From Acanthopleura granulata (taxonomy: Eukaryota > Mollusca > Polyplacophora > Chitonida > Chitonidae), in the NCBI GenBank assembly GCA_016165875.1, contig JABBOT010000014.1, positions 4,330,093 through 4,394,092 on the forward strand: a stretch of DNA of 64,000 nt, read 5' to 3'. Shown here piece after piece: positions 44,160-55,225 of this stretch. Position numbers and translations under genes: made by a program. A model generated the notes under the pieces. It was given only the letters and a program-made list of their open reading frames with translations. It was not told where the DNA came from and did no database searches. Numbering within the stretch: position 1 is the stretch's first letter; each line of letters begins with the position of its first letter.

Positions 44160-47100
44160 GAAATGACATACTGCTAGCTCATCCTCATAGTCTAACTCAG
44201 ACGACGTAGCATTACCAAAGACCACAACCACAGCCTCTGGCGCCAGTTTACAAAAGACACAGCCACTTGAGAAACTCTCTGGCCGTAATCCCCGTGACGA
44301 AATGAAATCCTATCACCATCTTGTCCTTTACGCATGTACATATGTTCCGCTTTCTCTATTCTTGAGAAAAGATGTTCTCACGTAAAATGAAGTAAGCGAA
44401 AATTTGTCACTAAAGTAAATTTGTGCCGCACATCTTTGTCTAAACAACATATATGGTCAACCAAAGATGTGTAAATAGTCACATCACGAACATAAATGTA
44501 GAATCCAAATATCTTCATAAAAAACGATGGTTGATTTAACACAAAGTAGAATATCAATCAGTCTTTACCTTGAGTCGATGTAAACCATGAGCTATATGGA
44601 GGCCCAGCACAATTAATTTCCCAATTACTTACATGTTAACGTTTGGCCTCACAGCACTATCTCTAAATCTGCAAGCGCTAAACACTCCGGACCTCATTGT
44701 CATTGGCCCCTAAGAAAACTCCTGAAAACTCCTCAGTGAAATTCCTGAAATTTTTCGCAAATTTGACAAACAGTTGACAGGGCTCAAATTCACCCAGTAA
44801 GAGATCAGTGAACCCTGACTTACCACTACTTTTGCGTTGTGTGCATCCGCGTCCATTTCCTGAAAAACACGCAAATTTATGCCTGGAATGAAACTTTCCT
44901 ACGAAATGATATCACCCATCAAGCAAAAAGAATGAAAAAGAGCAGCCCGGGGTAGGAAAGAAAATATCTCTAAAAATACAAAGGAACTAGACCCGGAAGC
45001 GTTAATTGGGGTCATATAAAATATGACAATATTTCCATGACTGTAGTGCAAGAAAAACAAAACAAATATATGAAAAAAAGTTGAGACACATGTGATAGAA
45101 CAGATCAATCATGTGTCATAAAAGTTTACAACTTTTTAAATTACATATAAAAAATAGAAAACGGTATATATCATGGCATACTGTTAAATCAAATTCCACT
45201 GGCCCGATTCCAGACGACATAACATTACCAAAAACCACAACCACAGCCTCTGGCGCCAGCTTACAAAAGAGACGGCACTTGAGAAACTCTCTGGCTGTAA
45301 TCCCCGTGACGAAATGAAATCCTATCACCATCTCGTCCTATACAAATGTACATATGTTCCACTTCCTCCTGTGAAAAGAGCGATTTGGCTTAAAACGCTT
45401 TAGTGCAATCAAGTGCTTGAAGACAATCGCACACGGAAAATGTTCGCAGTTTTTTTTTAACATCAAACAAAAGATGAAATGGGTTAAGAGTTGTTCGTTT
45501 TTAGGTCTGTTGGAGAAAGCTGTTTAAGAAGATGTTCTCTTGAAACTGGAGTGATCAATTTTATCAGAAAAGATATTCTTACGTAACATGAGGTAAACGA
45601 CCATTTGACGGTGAGGTGCAGCTGTGTGTCCAGCCACTGTATTAAAGAGGCACATATGACAACTTAACCATATGTGCAGTTTATGTTTCAAACAGGGTAG
45701 AATAGCAGTCCGTTTTTACAGTATGACAATATGACAAATCGTGATTTGGTTATAGTCCATAAAAAGCAATATTAAAAAAAAAAAAACAAAAAGAAAAAGT
45801 AGAATAACAAAGGAAGTGTGATAGGGACCCATCAGACTTTACACCAATTTTTGTAATTCAATTTTTTTTTCATGCTATGTTGAAAAGCTTGTGTTATATG
45901 GGCGTACGTATTAAAAAATACCTGAAGGGTATATATAATTGCTGAGTGTTAAATCACAACCTACGGACCCGATTCCAGACGACATAGCATTACCAAAGAT
46001 CACTTCCCACAGCCTCTGGCGCCAGCCGAGAAAAGACACAACACTTGAGGAACTCTTTCGTCATAATACCCTTGACAAAATGAAATCCCCTTGCAGTAAG
46101 ACACGACACTTTAGGAACTCTTTCGTCATAATCCTCTTGACAAAACAGAATACTGTTCGACCTTTTCAAATATACATATGTTCATTCTCCCGCGAAAAGG
46201 ATGATTTGGATTAAACGAAAGTTGCTTGCGGTGTTCTTTTTCTAAAACACAAAACATTAAAAGAGTTAAGTGTTGTTCGCTTTTGTATCTTTTCAGGAAA
46301 GCTGTTTAAGATGGTATTCTTTCCATGTTCGACTTTTAACAAAAGGGTTGTTCTTATGTAAAATGACGTAAACGACATCTTGAAGGTAAAGCTAATAAAT
46401 AGGTATGGTTGTGTCCTGCTCCTGTATAAGAGATAGCCTATGATATATTTAATGGGGGTACAAAAAGAGAACTGTGAAATTATATATACAATTTTGATAA
46501 AAGACACTTTATCCTAGAGTGAAAATAATTTTTTACTAGCTTTCTATTTCTATTCGAAGCATGTATTCCTTGCACCGTAAAATACGCCATAACTTAGATA
46601 TATCCCACTAGAAAATAGGAATGCAAATAAGTAACGAAACCATAATTCACTTGATCGTCGACACAATACTCAAGATTGTTTCACTTATATGATGCACGTT
46701 AGTTTTATGGGTGAATGATAGTGGCTGAGAGTCAACCACTGGACATAGTCAAGTGACTGACAGACTTTCCTGCGTTCGACGAAGCGATTGGAAACCCAAC
46801 ATCCTTACCACTCGGCCACTAGCCGCCCTCTAAAGAAAACTATTAAAACGCACCTGTCAATACACGAACAGTCCATGATTCAACTAATTATTTGATTAAC
46901 ATGTGTTTATTTTATCCAAATACGCCTGATAATACACATTATCAAAGAGTTATATAATGTCATATTGTTAAATCATATTTTTACCCGTTTGATCCCAGAC
47001 GACATAAGATAACCAATGACCACAACCCACACCCTCTGGCGCCGGTCGACAAAAGGCACACTTGAGGAATTCTTTCATCATAATATCCTTTGTTCAAAAT

Positions 47101-47300
47101 AAAATCGTTTTACCTGTCAAAAGAGACTTTAGTGTCTGGAGAGCAGTAGAAAAGGCGAAAGACTTGCTGTCCCCAAAAATACACTTGTTTTAGTGTCTTT
47201 GCAGAAAAGCTTTCTGAAGTGATGTAGCCTTCCACAGCGTTCTTTTTACCAGGACAACTGCACACTTGTATCACCACATTTTAACAAACCTTCGTCCAGT
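44160..47300 (+). repeat. F2 array: four degenerate 0.8-1 kb units
   Basis: Units start near 44200, 45205, 45960 and 46985. Each has GACGACATA-CATTACCAAA, ACCACAACC-ACAGCCTCTG, the core CTGGCGCCAG (44237, 45250, 46017; altered in the last), ACACTTGAG-AACTCTTTCGT-CATAAT, then an ACATATGTTC block and a GTTCTTACGTAAAATGA-like block. A single inverted copy sits at 54840-54915 and degraded ones at 7195 and 41215. No frame is conserved between units. Confidence 0.75.
46668..46830 (-). repeat. SINE, diverged
   Basis: ATACTCAAGATTGTTTCACT at the left and CCACTCGGCCACTAGCCGCC (head-like) at the right; the centre is poorly conserved. Confidence 0.6.
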
Positions 47301-48281
47301 CGAATTCTTTCCTTTGTTTTTGTTTGAAGATTATTAAAATTAATGTCACCTTTAAAACCCTTTTTATCAGACACTGAATATATTTATTTACCCATTTGAT
47401 GTTTCACGTCACACTAAAGACTAGATTCTTTCATGGAGAGGCATTCAGATTTATCGTTGAAGAAAATATTATGGGAGTTTTGACACGTTCGTTTCCAAAA
47501 CTTTGGACGAAAACATGCGTGAGATGATGTCCTCTTCTGGTATTGTTTTCATCAGACGAATTTATTTATCTATATGATTGCTGTTTTGAGGTATAATTTA
47601 AGACATTTCGCTGGTGTAGAGGACGGCGGCCTGGTTTGTGGTTGTGTGGGAAATCCTGCAGCGTTGGAGAGGAACCTAATTTATTTAATTAAAACTTAAT
47701 TTAATTAATTGTCTGGACATTTTTTTTATCCACGACATGACAGTTTTTCTGTAGCAAATTTCTCTTCAACATGTTAGTTATCTCATCAAATATAGACCCC
47801 CTACATATAGATCTGCTAAAAACACAAGAACATCAAAAGATTATATGAGTTTATTTTCTCATTATTTGTCTTTTCTGGAGAAACCAAGACTATAGCCTTA
47901 TAATTGTCTTTGCTAGGATCACCAAAACTCACGTCTGCGCTGTAGGGATTCAAGTAAACTCCATTGTTTTTCTCACAGTAAACGGGCCTGAAAAGACAAA
48001 TATGCACATGTTTTTATTGGACAACAATGGCCAAGGTCAAAGAGACATGACCAACAGGCCGCAGGGGCCAGACTTCTCCTGCCGTGTACAAAGGGAAGCA
48101 ATCACACACGTCCCAGCTCTGAACGAGTCCAAGCTTTAGAATTATATGACAATGCCCATCAGAGTTAGCAGCGTAAGAACTTATATCGGAGGTCATCTAT
48201 TCTGGAGGTTGCAAAATAAATGGTAACATATTGAGTCAAGATTATTTATTTCTTTGTTTATATATATATTTATTTATTCAT

Positions 48282-48435
48282 TTGTCTCACCGTTTATTTA
48301 TTTATTTAATCATTTATTTATTTATTTATTTGATAGGTATTTTAAGACGTACTAAACAATATTTCGCTTATACGACGGCGGGCATCATTATGATGAGAGG
48401 AAACCGGACGGAGTCAAGAAGAAGAGTTCTCTCTT
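48282..48435 (-). repeat. SINE, tail-side fragment
   Basis: TTTATTTATTTATTTGATAG tail, then TTTCGCTTATACGACGGCGG and GAGGAAACCGGACGGAG. Head missing. Confidence 0.75.
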
Positions 48436-49209
48436 GTTGATCGGGTTAACACTACTTGTGTTTCACGTTAAACAAGGAAACAGTGTCCGTTGTTTGTGTT
48501 TCAACAATGATACAACTATAACTTTGGCAACAACGTAACCATGTGTAAGCTATAACGGGGCATAGTGGATTTCCCCGAGTTTCCTCCCACCATAACACTG
48601 CTCGCTATAAATAAAATGATCTGGAGAGCTGCGTAATACATCAATAAACAAATCAAACGGAAAGGCAAATGAGCCCACCACTTTCAACGTTCCTTTTTCT
48701 GGCGAATATTGAGAAATATAAACCCACTAACCTAGACGAACGCATTACAGGTCAGCCAAAATAAGTATTCTGGGTTAGTACTCGCAAGAACAATTTCAAA
48801 ACCAACATTCAGTACAACCCAACAAGGGATTAAGAAAAAATGGTATATAAAGTAAGAAAGTGGGACACGTTCACACAGAGTGAAGCAAGCAGTCGTTTTT
48901 ATTAATGAAGAAAACATGCTCTAGGCGGATGAATTAAATAAATTAAATCCACATCATTTACCATTCTAGTGCAACATTTGCAGTTATTGCCAACTGCCAT
49001 CTTCTGCCTATGGCAAGACATCGTGCACAAACAACAGGCCTGATAACTTCTGTAAACTCCTTTTCTTCTTCCCAGACTCTCTGAGAAAAATGCGTCGTCT
49101 ATAACATTAAACAGTACTGAAAAGCACCAAAGAGAAGTTTACTGATAAATAAATTGAATTGGTACGTATCAATAAGAGATTCCAATACTCATTTGGTCAT
49201 CTGCTCTTA

Positions 49210-49420
49210 TAGCAGTTTGAAGTAGATTTCATACGCTCTTAGACATTCCGGATTAACAACAACAACTTCTCCCCAGACACTGGCACCAGCAGACAATGGG
49301 AGAAAACATGAGAGCCAAAGATTGCAATAATCTCTGACAAGCAAAACAGTGACAACAACTGATCATGCCTCGACCTTCGTGAAGGCTACTTTACAAGAGT
49401 AGTATAGCACTCTGACGGGC
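49210..49420 (+). repeat. F1 repeat (core altered)
   Basis: ACTCTTAGACATTCCGGATT, AACAACAACTTCTCCCCAGA, core changed to CTGGCACCAG, then CAGACAATGGGAGAA. The nearest F1 copy on the 3' side of the homeobox gene. Confidence 0.8.
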
Positions 49421-50637
49421 ATATAGTACCCTGGTGGGCATGCATATCGCACTCTGGCGGGCATATAGCCCACTGAGAAATAAGAAACAACAGCAAACAA
49501 TGAGCAAATAAGACCGTCTCCCATCTCAAACACCCCACAGGTGATACGGTTCAGGAATACTTTCCTAAACTCTTCCGTAAATGTCAGTAATTGTGCAACT
49601 AAAAAGGGACTAAATGCGTAAATATTTCCATTCTGTTTTAAGTATAGATGAAGTCCAGTTACCGAATGTCGAAGCAGGACAAAGTTCCATCGTGGCGGTA
49701 CATATATACAAAGTTACATCAACTTTGTAGCTACAGGAATTCTGAACGAGGCATTGGACGACACTCCGCGATGCATAGGGAATGGTACTGCTAACTGTTC
49801 ACAAACTCAGTAATGCGTGATCAGCACATTTGTTGGGGAAAATTTAACCATTTCAGGTAATGTAAAGACAACATACGGCCGATGTGAACAGGAAACCTCT
49901 GCCCAATCGACACCTGCATAACCATTTGAGAAAAACAGAAACAAACAACAACTTCAAGGAAGCATTTATAGTGTGACTGGTATTTATTCTGGGAGACCCC
50001 AAAACTACAAATTTCTTAACAAAGGCTTTTATAATTAACAACTCTTGTTAGTATAAGTATATACAGCACTATCACGAATGAGTAGGCCTCTAGGCTATAA
50101 TGACGTTCTAACAATTTTCAGGATGCTGGGTGGGACTGGTGGGGTTATAAGTCAAAAAGCAACCCAGCCCTTGGTCGTAAATCTGACATATCTATCTCTA
50201 CTCGCTTGCCATAAATGTAAAACCTAACAACCACTCGGCTTGAATACAAGTCAGTCACTTAATCAACACTTAATCATCTAATTTTACAATATATATATTT
50301 TTCAAGCACTATTGTCGTGAATACAAATTTTCAATACAATCATTCCTTCGCTATAATTTTGTCCTTTTGGCAATTATTTTATATGTTAAAAATGTCAGGT
50401 GTCTTTGAATGCTAGAATATCTAACGCGGATTACTGGCACATTGAACTTCTAGTCTACAAACTAAATGTCACAAAAGAGTACATTTTTAAATACAGGATT
50501 TTACAATAAACCGCAAGGTTTCCCGTCTTTTAGAAAACAATATACATAATATACACCCGGGAGGCCATGTTGGTCTCAATAAATAAAGCAAAATATTAAC
50601 AAAAAATGTAAAAATCGTGTGTCAACTTTTAGACGGA

Positions 50638-50988
50638 TCACATCCTGGCTGACTGAAATGTTGGAGGAGGTAATCCGTTGGTGTAATGATATCCGACACG
50701 GTGGTAAAAAGGCATAGCAGGGAAACCCGGATGAGGCCCACTCATCGAAGGGTATCCAGGGAGGCCATGAGGGAAAGGTCGACCAATCGGTGAAGGGAGA
50801 TATGGTGACGTAGGCAGCGCTTGGGCGGACGGTAAACGCTGAGCGACTGCTGGTGGCAGAGGGCAAGGTATTCCAAGGGCGTGTAACTGTGCAACGTCTA
50901 CACCGCCTGTGGGGAAAGTTGGTCCATCATGTTTCTCATGTCTCTGTCGTTTTTCTTTCATCCTCCTGTTTTGGAACCAGGTTTTCAC
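50638..50988 (-). CDS. Homeobox gene exon 3: recognition helix and C-terminus
   Basis: 116 codons and TGA. VKTWFQNRRMKEKRQRHEKH, then a Pro-rich tail with LPTSPYLPSPIGRPFPHG and FYHRVGYHYTNGLPPP. Confidence 0.96.
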   Translation of the reverse strand: MKTWFQNRRMKEKRQRHEKHDGPTFPTGGVDVAQLHALGIPCPLPPAVAQRLPSAQALPTSPYLPSPIGRPFPHGLPGYPSMSGPHPGFPAMPFYHRVGYHYTNGLPPPTFQSARM

Positions 50989-52042
50989 CTAAAATAAATC
51001 ATAAAGAAAATTAAATTTTCAATTATATGAATGGTACTCTGAAACTGAGTTTTCAATTAAGTTTGAAAATAAATATGTAAGAAACCGGGAGAAAACAAAT
51101 GTCAAGGTATGAAGGAAAACCTGTAACTCCCGACCTCTTTAAATCAGAATAACAATAACTTCAGATCAGAACAAGCGTAGATTAAAGTAAGGTGCACACC
51201 TGTTGGTCAGTTAAGCCCAGTTCCTCCGCCAAATCGCCTCGTTCTGTGGCAGTCAGGTAGCGCTGTGTCTCGTACCTTCTCTCCAAGTCATCAATCTGCT
51301 TCTGAGTAAACGCTGTACGTGCTTTCTTCTTTCGCTGCAGAATGGGCGCGTCCAAATTCTCCAGACTTGAATCTAAAAAATGAAAACATACATTTATCAA
51401 TATAGACAAAGAAAAGACAAATACCTGCATAGTTTATAAAGACGCGTAATTAATTTTAGGCCTCTTGTGACCATTTATTTTCTTTTCTTTTTATATATAT
51501 AAATATATAAATTATTAATTCTTTATAAAAAATTTAATTTAAATTTATTTTAAAAAAAAAATAATTTAAAAAACTTATTAATTCTTACCAGTTTGTGGAG
51601 ATGAAGAAGCGAAGTCTGAAAGGTCAGACACTGGCGTAGAACGACCCGAATGCCTGGCACCGCTCAGTCGTACACTAGTGTCACTACACTCTGATAACTC
51701 TTCGTCCACTCGGAGGTTTTCGTCCTCTGGTAACATGGGCGCAACGGCAGATCGCATCAAAGCGCTAGGGGAAATTTCTGCCGATGCGGTGGTAATGGAC
51801 AAGGTGGACTTCTCCTCCTCGTATTCTTCGCATTTTTTCGAGTCTTTATCGGAGTTTATGAGTCTGTCGATGGTAAAACTAAATCCCTTTGACTTCTGCT
51901 TGCTCAGCAAAGTCATGATGTCGTGATAATGTGGGTAAATATCCGGATAAATATAACTTTGGCTCTGAGATTTAAGACTGAAGTTGTGTGAACTGAAGAG
52001 CAAGTCGGCTGAATTAATGACCAAGTCCGATCCTGCTACCAT
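50638..52042 (-). CDS. ANTP-class (NK-like) homeobox transcription factor, VENT-like
   Basis: Nuclear DNA-binding regulator. Three exons on minus: 51589-52042, 51200-51372, 50638-50988; donors GTAAGA and GTGTGC, acceptors TTTTTAG and TATTTTAG, all in phase, giving 325 aa. The homeodomain is residues 166-225: KKARTAFTQKQIDDLERRYE, then QRYLTATERGDLAEELGL and VKTWFQNRRMKEKRQR, with W48, F49, N51 and R53 intact and Thr at position 47. The intron falls between positions 44 and 45. FSFTIDRLIN (54-63) resembles an Eh1 Groucho-binding motif. The C-terminus is Pro/Gly/Tyr-rich. RTAFT, QRYL, ER-LA and QVKTWFQNRRMK-KRQ fit the VENT family best from memory; other NK-like families remain possible. An upstream in-frame ATG at 52078 would add 12 residues, but 52042 was chosen. 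Confidence 0.95.
51200..51372 (-). CDS. Homeobox gene exon 2: homeodomain helices 1-2
   Basis: 173 bp, residues 152-209, SSLENLDAPILQRKKKARTA to ELGLTDQQ. Ends at homeodomain position 44. Donor GTGTGC. Confidence 0.96.
51589..52042 (-). CDS. Homeobox gene exon 1: N-terminus with Eh1-like motif
   Basis: 151 codons plus one base, MVAGSDLVINSADLLFSSHN to SSSPQT. Acidic patch CEEYEEEK and Ser-rich linker SGRSTPVSDLSDFASSSP. Donor G/GTAAGA in an AT-rich flank. Confidence 0.9.
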
Positions 52043-52450
52043 TTTATAGTGTGGCGTTTGTGCTCCCCGTGGCGACAACTCAAGTGAGCGTTGACAGATA
52101 ACTTGTAATACTCACAAAGGAGCTTAATTGGTTGAGATGAATGCGTCTATACGGGAGGAGAAGTCTAACACCTAGGGTTTAATTGTTGTCTCGTTTGAGT
52201 GTTGGCCATTTTAGTCCAATGAAAATACGTTCGCCTTTTTAAGGATGCTAATTGCATAACAAAAGCGGCATACAAATTCACAAATTGCAAGCGTGAGTTT
52301 TGTTGAACCAAACGAAGACAACTATAAATGAGTCTAGCAGCCAATAGAATTTTTTTGTGTTTGGTAGATTAAGATTTCCATGAGAAATTAACACTTTTGT
52401 CTCTTAATTATTTTATTCCGCCTGCTCGTGGGTAAGCAATTATAACCAAG
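52043..52450 (-). promoter_or_regulatory. Homeobox promoter region, also a U repeat copy
   Basis: Directly upstream of the homeobox ATG on minus. Contains CTATAAAAT ending at the ATG and several TAAT/ATTA and ATTGCATAA motifs. The same sequence, diverged, recurs at 54.0, 57.65, 60.42, 60.86 and 62.56 kb and, inverted, at 6.35 and 40.37 kb. Landmarks: GAGCGTTGACAGATAACTTG, GGAGGAGAAGTCTAACACC, TTGCATAACAAAAG, GTTTGGTAGATTAAGATT. Whether it drives transcription is inferred from position. Confidence 0.6.
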
Positions 52451-52889
52451 CTAATGAAACCGACGACTCTGAATTTAGAAATTAGTAAAAGTCCTAAAAT
52501 ACCAACATATTTTCTACTAATTTTTCAGTTAATCCCTGCGGAACGCGCACAGGGATCTTTTGAATCGTTTGTGTTTCATGATCTTTAAATAAATTGCAAT
52601 ACTGGAAGAATTTTCTTTCTTTTGCTACAATCGAAAGTTAATATAATTATGGCTTATATTAGTTGACAAATAACTGATCATTATTTGTTAACGATTGTAT
52701 TACATAATTAAAACTATCAATCGAATTTAAAATATCTGATTTGGGATCTTTGGTTCTATAGTGTTAAATCATCTTATTTTCACAACAGTGAATAGCTGTG
52801 TTTGAATCTACTCCTTATTTTGAACATGGAGAAATTTCAATTTCATAGATGCCATTAAACTAAATACAAGAGTGCATCAAGGAATAATC

Positions 52890-53115
52890 CTCCCAGTGTG
52901 ATATCGCCCAATCATACTGATATTGTCTTCAAGAAGTAGCCTTCACAAGAGGAGAGAAGTGATCATTTGTCGTCATTGTTTTCTTTATCACAGATTATGG
53001 TAATCTCTATCTCAAGTGTTCTCCTGTTGTCCGCTGGCGCCAGTGTCTGGGAGATGTTGTTGTTGTTAATACGGAATGTCTGAGGACGTGCAAGATTTAC
53101 TCCAAACTGACAAGT
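52890..53115 (-). repeat. F1 repeat, inverted relative to left-hand copies
   Basis: GAAGTAGCCTTCACAAGAGG, CACAGATTATGGTAATCTCT, core at 53034-53043, TGTCTGGGAGATGTTGTTG. Forms the far end of the composite element whose U end abuts the homeobox start. Confidence 0.82.
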
Positions 53116-54009
53116 ATGGGTTTGAAGAAAACCTTAGGAATTACCTTTTAAAACCTAAATGAAGTACACCATGTCGTTACTTATGAAACGTCCACAGAAG
53201 GTTTTTATTACTAGTTTATTACAAAAATGATTTATTACAAAATTAAAACACTAACACATCATCATATTTAATAGAAACCAAATTTAAAAAATAGATTGCA
53301 AAAAGACTCAGTCGTTCACAGTCCGTGGGATAATTTCATATTCGAAAACAGAATGAATGAATGACTATGGCTAATAGAGTAACTTTGGCCGTATTGAAGC
53401 CATAACTTGACGACTGAAAATACAAGGATAGTTCTTTCTGAAAGCAATTCTAATTGGTTTTTAGACAAAGATCACACTTTTAGTGGACAGGTTTATATTT
53501 CACCCCGATAGTCCCCTCAAAAGCAGTTTTGCATTTAGAAAAATCGCAGTTTTCCTTGGCGAGCATTCTTCTTGGTATGTCCCAAAGATTGCACTTTTTA
53601 TATTTGTTTATGGTTCATATCGGAAGTCCCCTCGAAAAGCAATGGGAGATTTTAAAAAATCGCAGTCTGGATTACCCACTGAGCAGTAACACTAAATCTA
53701 CATATTATCACAATATCTAGCATGCAGAGAAACCTGTCATAGTTCCAATGAAGGAAACTAAACCATCTAGGCCCAAGCAGCCCCAGAATTCGTGCAGAAG
53801 ACTTAAAGAGATGAGATTGAGACGAAAAAGAGAACACATCAAGACAGATTGTACAGTGATGAAGCCTAATTATAACGGGATGAATTGGTGTTAAGATTTG
53901 CCAGATATTGTATGTTTTAGGTGTCATTTGGTTATTTTAGGCATGGATATTTTTCTTTTTACTTTTAATTTGATCATTTTGTTTTCAGGTGTTATTTGGT
54001 TATGTTAGG

Positions 54010-54270
54010 GATGGATTTTTTTCAATATGACCATTTTAGCCCAGTAAAAGAACGCTTCTCTTTGCAAGCTTCCTTATATACTGCATAACAACTGACTGTA
54101 TTAAAATTCACCAACTTTATTTCAAAATGAGACAGGAGTAAATGGCTCTAGCGGCCACCGGTGTTTTTGTATTTGGCAAATTGAGATTCCCTCGGAGAAA
54201 TGACACATTTGTGTGCTAAATATTTCTATCGTCCGCTCTTAGATAAACATTGAAGCACTGCTGTTAGTTA
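54010..54270 (-). repeat. U repeat, diverged
   Basis: GACCATTTTAGCCCAGTAAA, CTGCATAACAACTG, CTCTAGCGGCCACCGG and GTATTTGGCAAATTGAGATT match the homeobox upstream landmarks. Followed by the F1 copy at 55015. Confidence 0.65.
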
Positions 54271-54839
54271 ATTAAGTGGATACCTTTTAATTTTAAAACG
54301 GGTAATTATCATAAAACACGGATATGTTGTTCAAATTGTTTCATTTGAATACCTCTGGGAAGTGTTCACTGTGTTCCTATTTATTTTTTTCATTTTGCTT
54401 TAAATATATTTCTTTATTTTATATATTCGTGTTTTGATAACTCTTGTATTTTACCACAAAATGCATACTACGCGTGTAAATATAATGTAGATCAGTGTGG
54501 ACATTATTTGCACTTAATTTTTGCTTTGTATCATGTACATTGACCTATATTATGTGTATAGTATTTAAATACATTAGAAAAATGGAATAATTTTCTTGTT
54601 GTATTCCTGATGAAAAATTGTGTCGTGTTTGTTAATTGTATATATATTGTATAGAGTAAAGCCTAGGAATTACTTTTCTCGAAAAGATCGTTAATGGTAA
54701 GGCAATAGACTAGTATCTGATGAAACGGTCATGTACAAAGGCCCGTAGTAATACCGTAGTACAATTATATTTCAAGGTGTTTGGGCCAAACGGTGTCCTT
54801 TGATAAGAGACACACAATATTGACAAAAGATTTTTCTCA

Positions 54840-54915
54840 AGAGTTGTGCCTTCTGTCAGCTGGCGCCAGAGGCTGTTGGTTGTGGTCTTTGGTAATGTTA
54901 TGTCGTTTGGAATCG
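54840..54915 (-). repeat. F2 repeat, single inverted copy
   Basis: CTGGCGCCAGAGGCTGTTGG (54860-54879), then TTGTGGTCTTTGGTAATGTT and ATGTCGTT: the reverse of the F2 array units at 44-47 kb. Confidence 0.75.
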
Positions 54916-55014
54916 AATACATATGGTAAAATATTAATTGAACTGATTATATTGAGGACGAGCCACAATCCTGTCATTGTGATAACGGTTGCACGGTGCG
55001 ATATCGGCCCCGTA

Positions 55015-55225
55015 GTGTGATATTGTCCTCAAGAAGTAGCTTCCACAAGAGGCGAGAAGTGATCATTTGTCGTCACTGTTTTCTTTATTACAGATTATGG
55101 TAATCTCTCTCTCACCTATTCTCCCATTGTCTGCCGGCGCCAGTGTCTGGGAGATGTTGTTGTTGTTAATCCAGACTGTCTGGGAACGTGAGAAGTCTAC
55201 TCCAAGATGACAACTGTCCATTTGA
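55015..55225 (-). repeat. F1 repeat, inverted
   Basis: TCAAGAAGTAGCTTCCACAA, ACAGATTATGGTAATCTCTC, core changed to CCGGCGCCAG, TGTCTGGGAGATGTTGTTGT. Confidence 0.82.

Larger units (their letters stand above)
41428..50637. other. Gene-free interval, repeat-rich
   Basis: No recognisable gene. Contains the F1 repeats at 43105-43320 and 49210-49420, the F2 array at 44160-47300, SINE pieces, a C/A homopolymer junction near 43642-43667, and the 3' UTR of the homeobox gene just below 50638. A possible isolated minus-strand exon at 47933-47987 is discussed under rejected items. Confidence 0.6.

Noticed and set aside
47933..47987. Possible 55-bp minus-strand exon (PVYCEKNNGVYLNPYSAD) with TTTTCAG acceptor and GTGAGT donor
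   Set aside because: The splice-like borders are attractive, but no partner exon or recognisable family was found nearby and the context is repeat-rich. Transcript evidence would be decisive.
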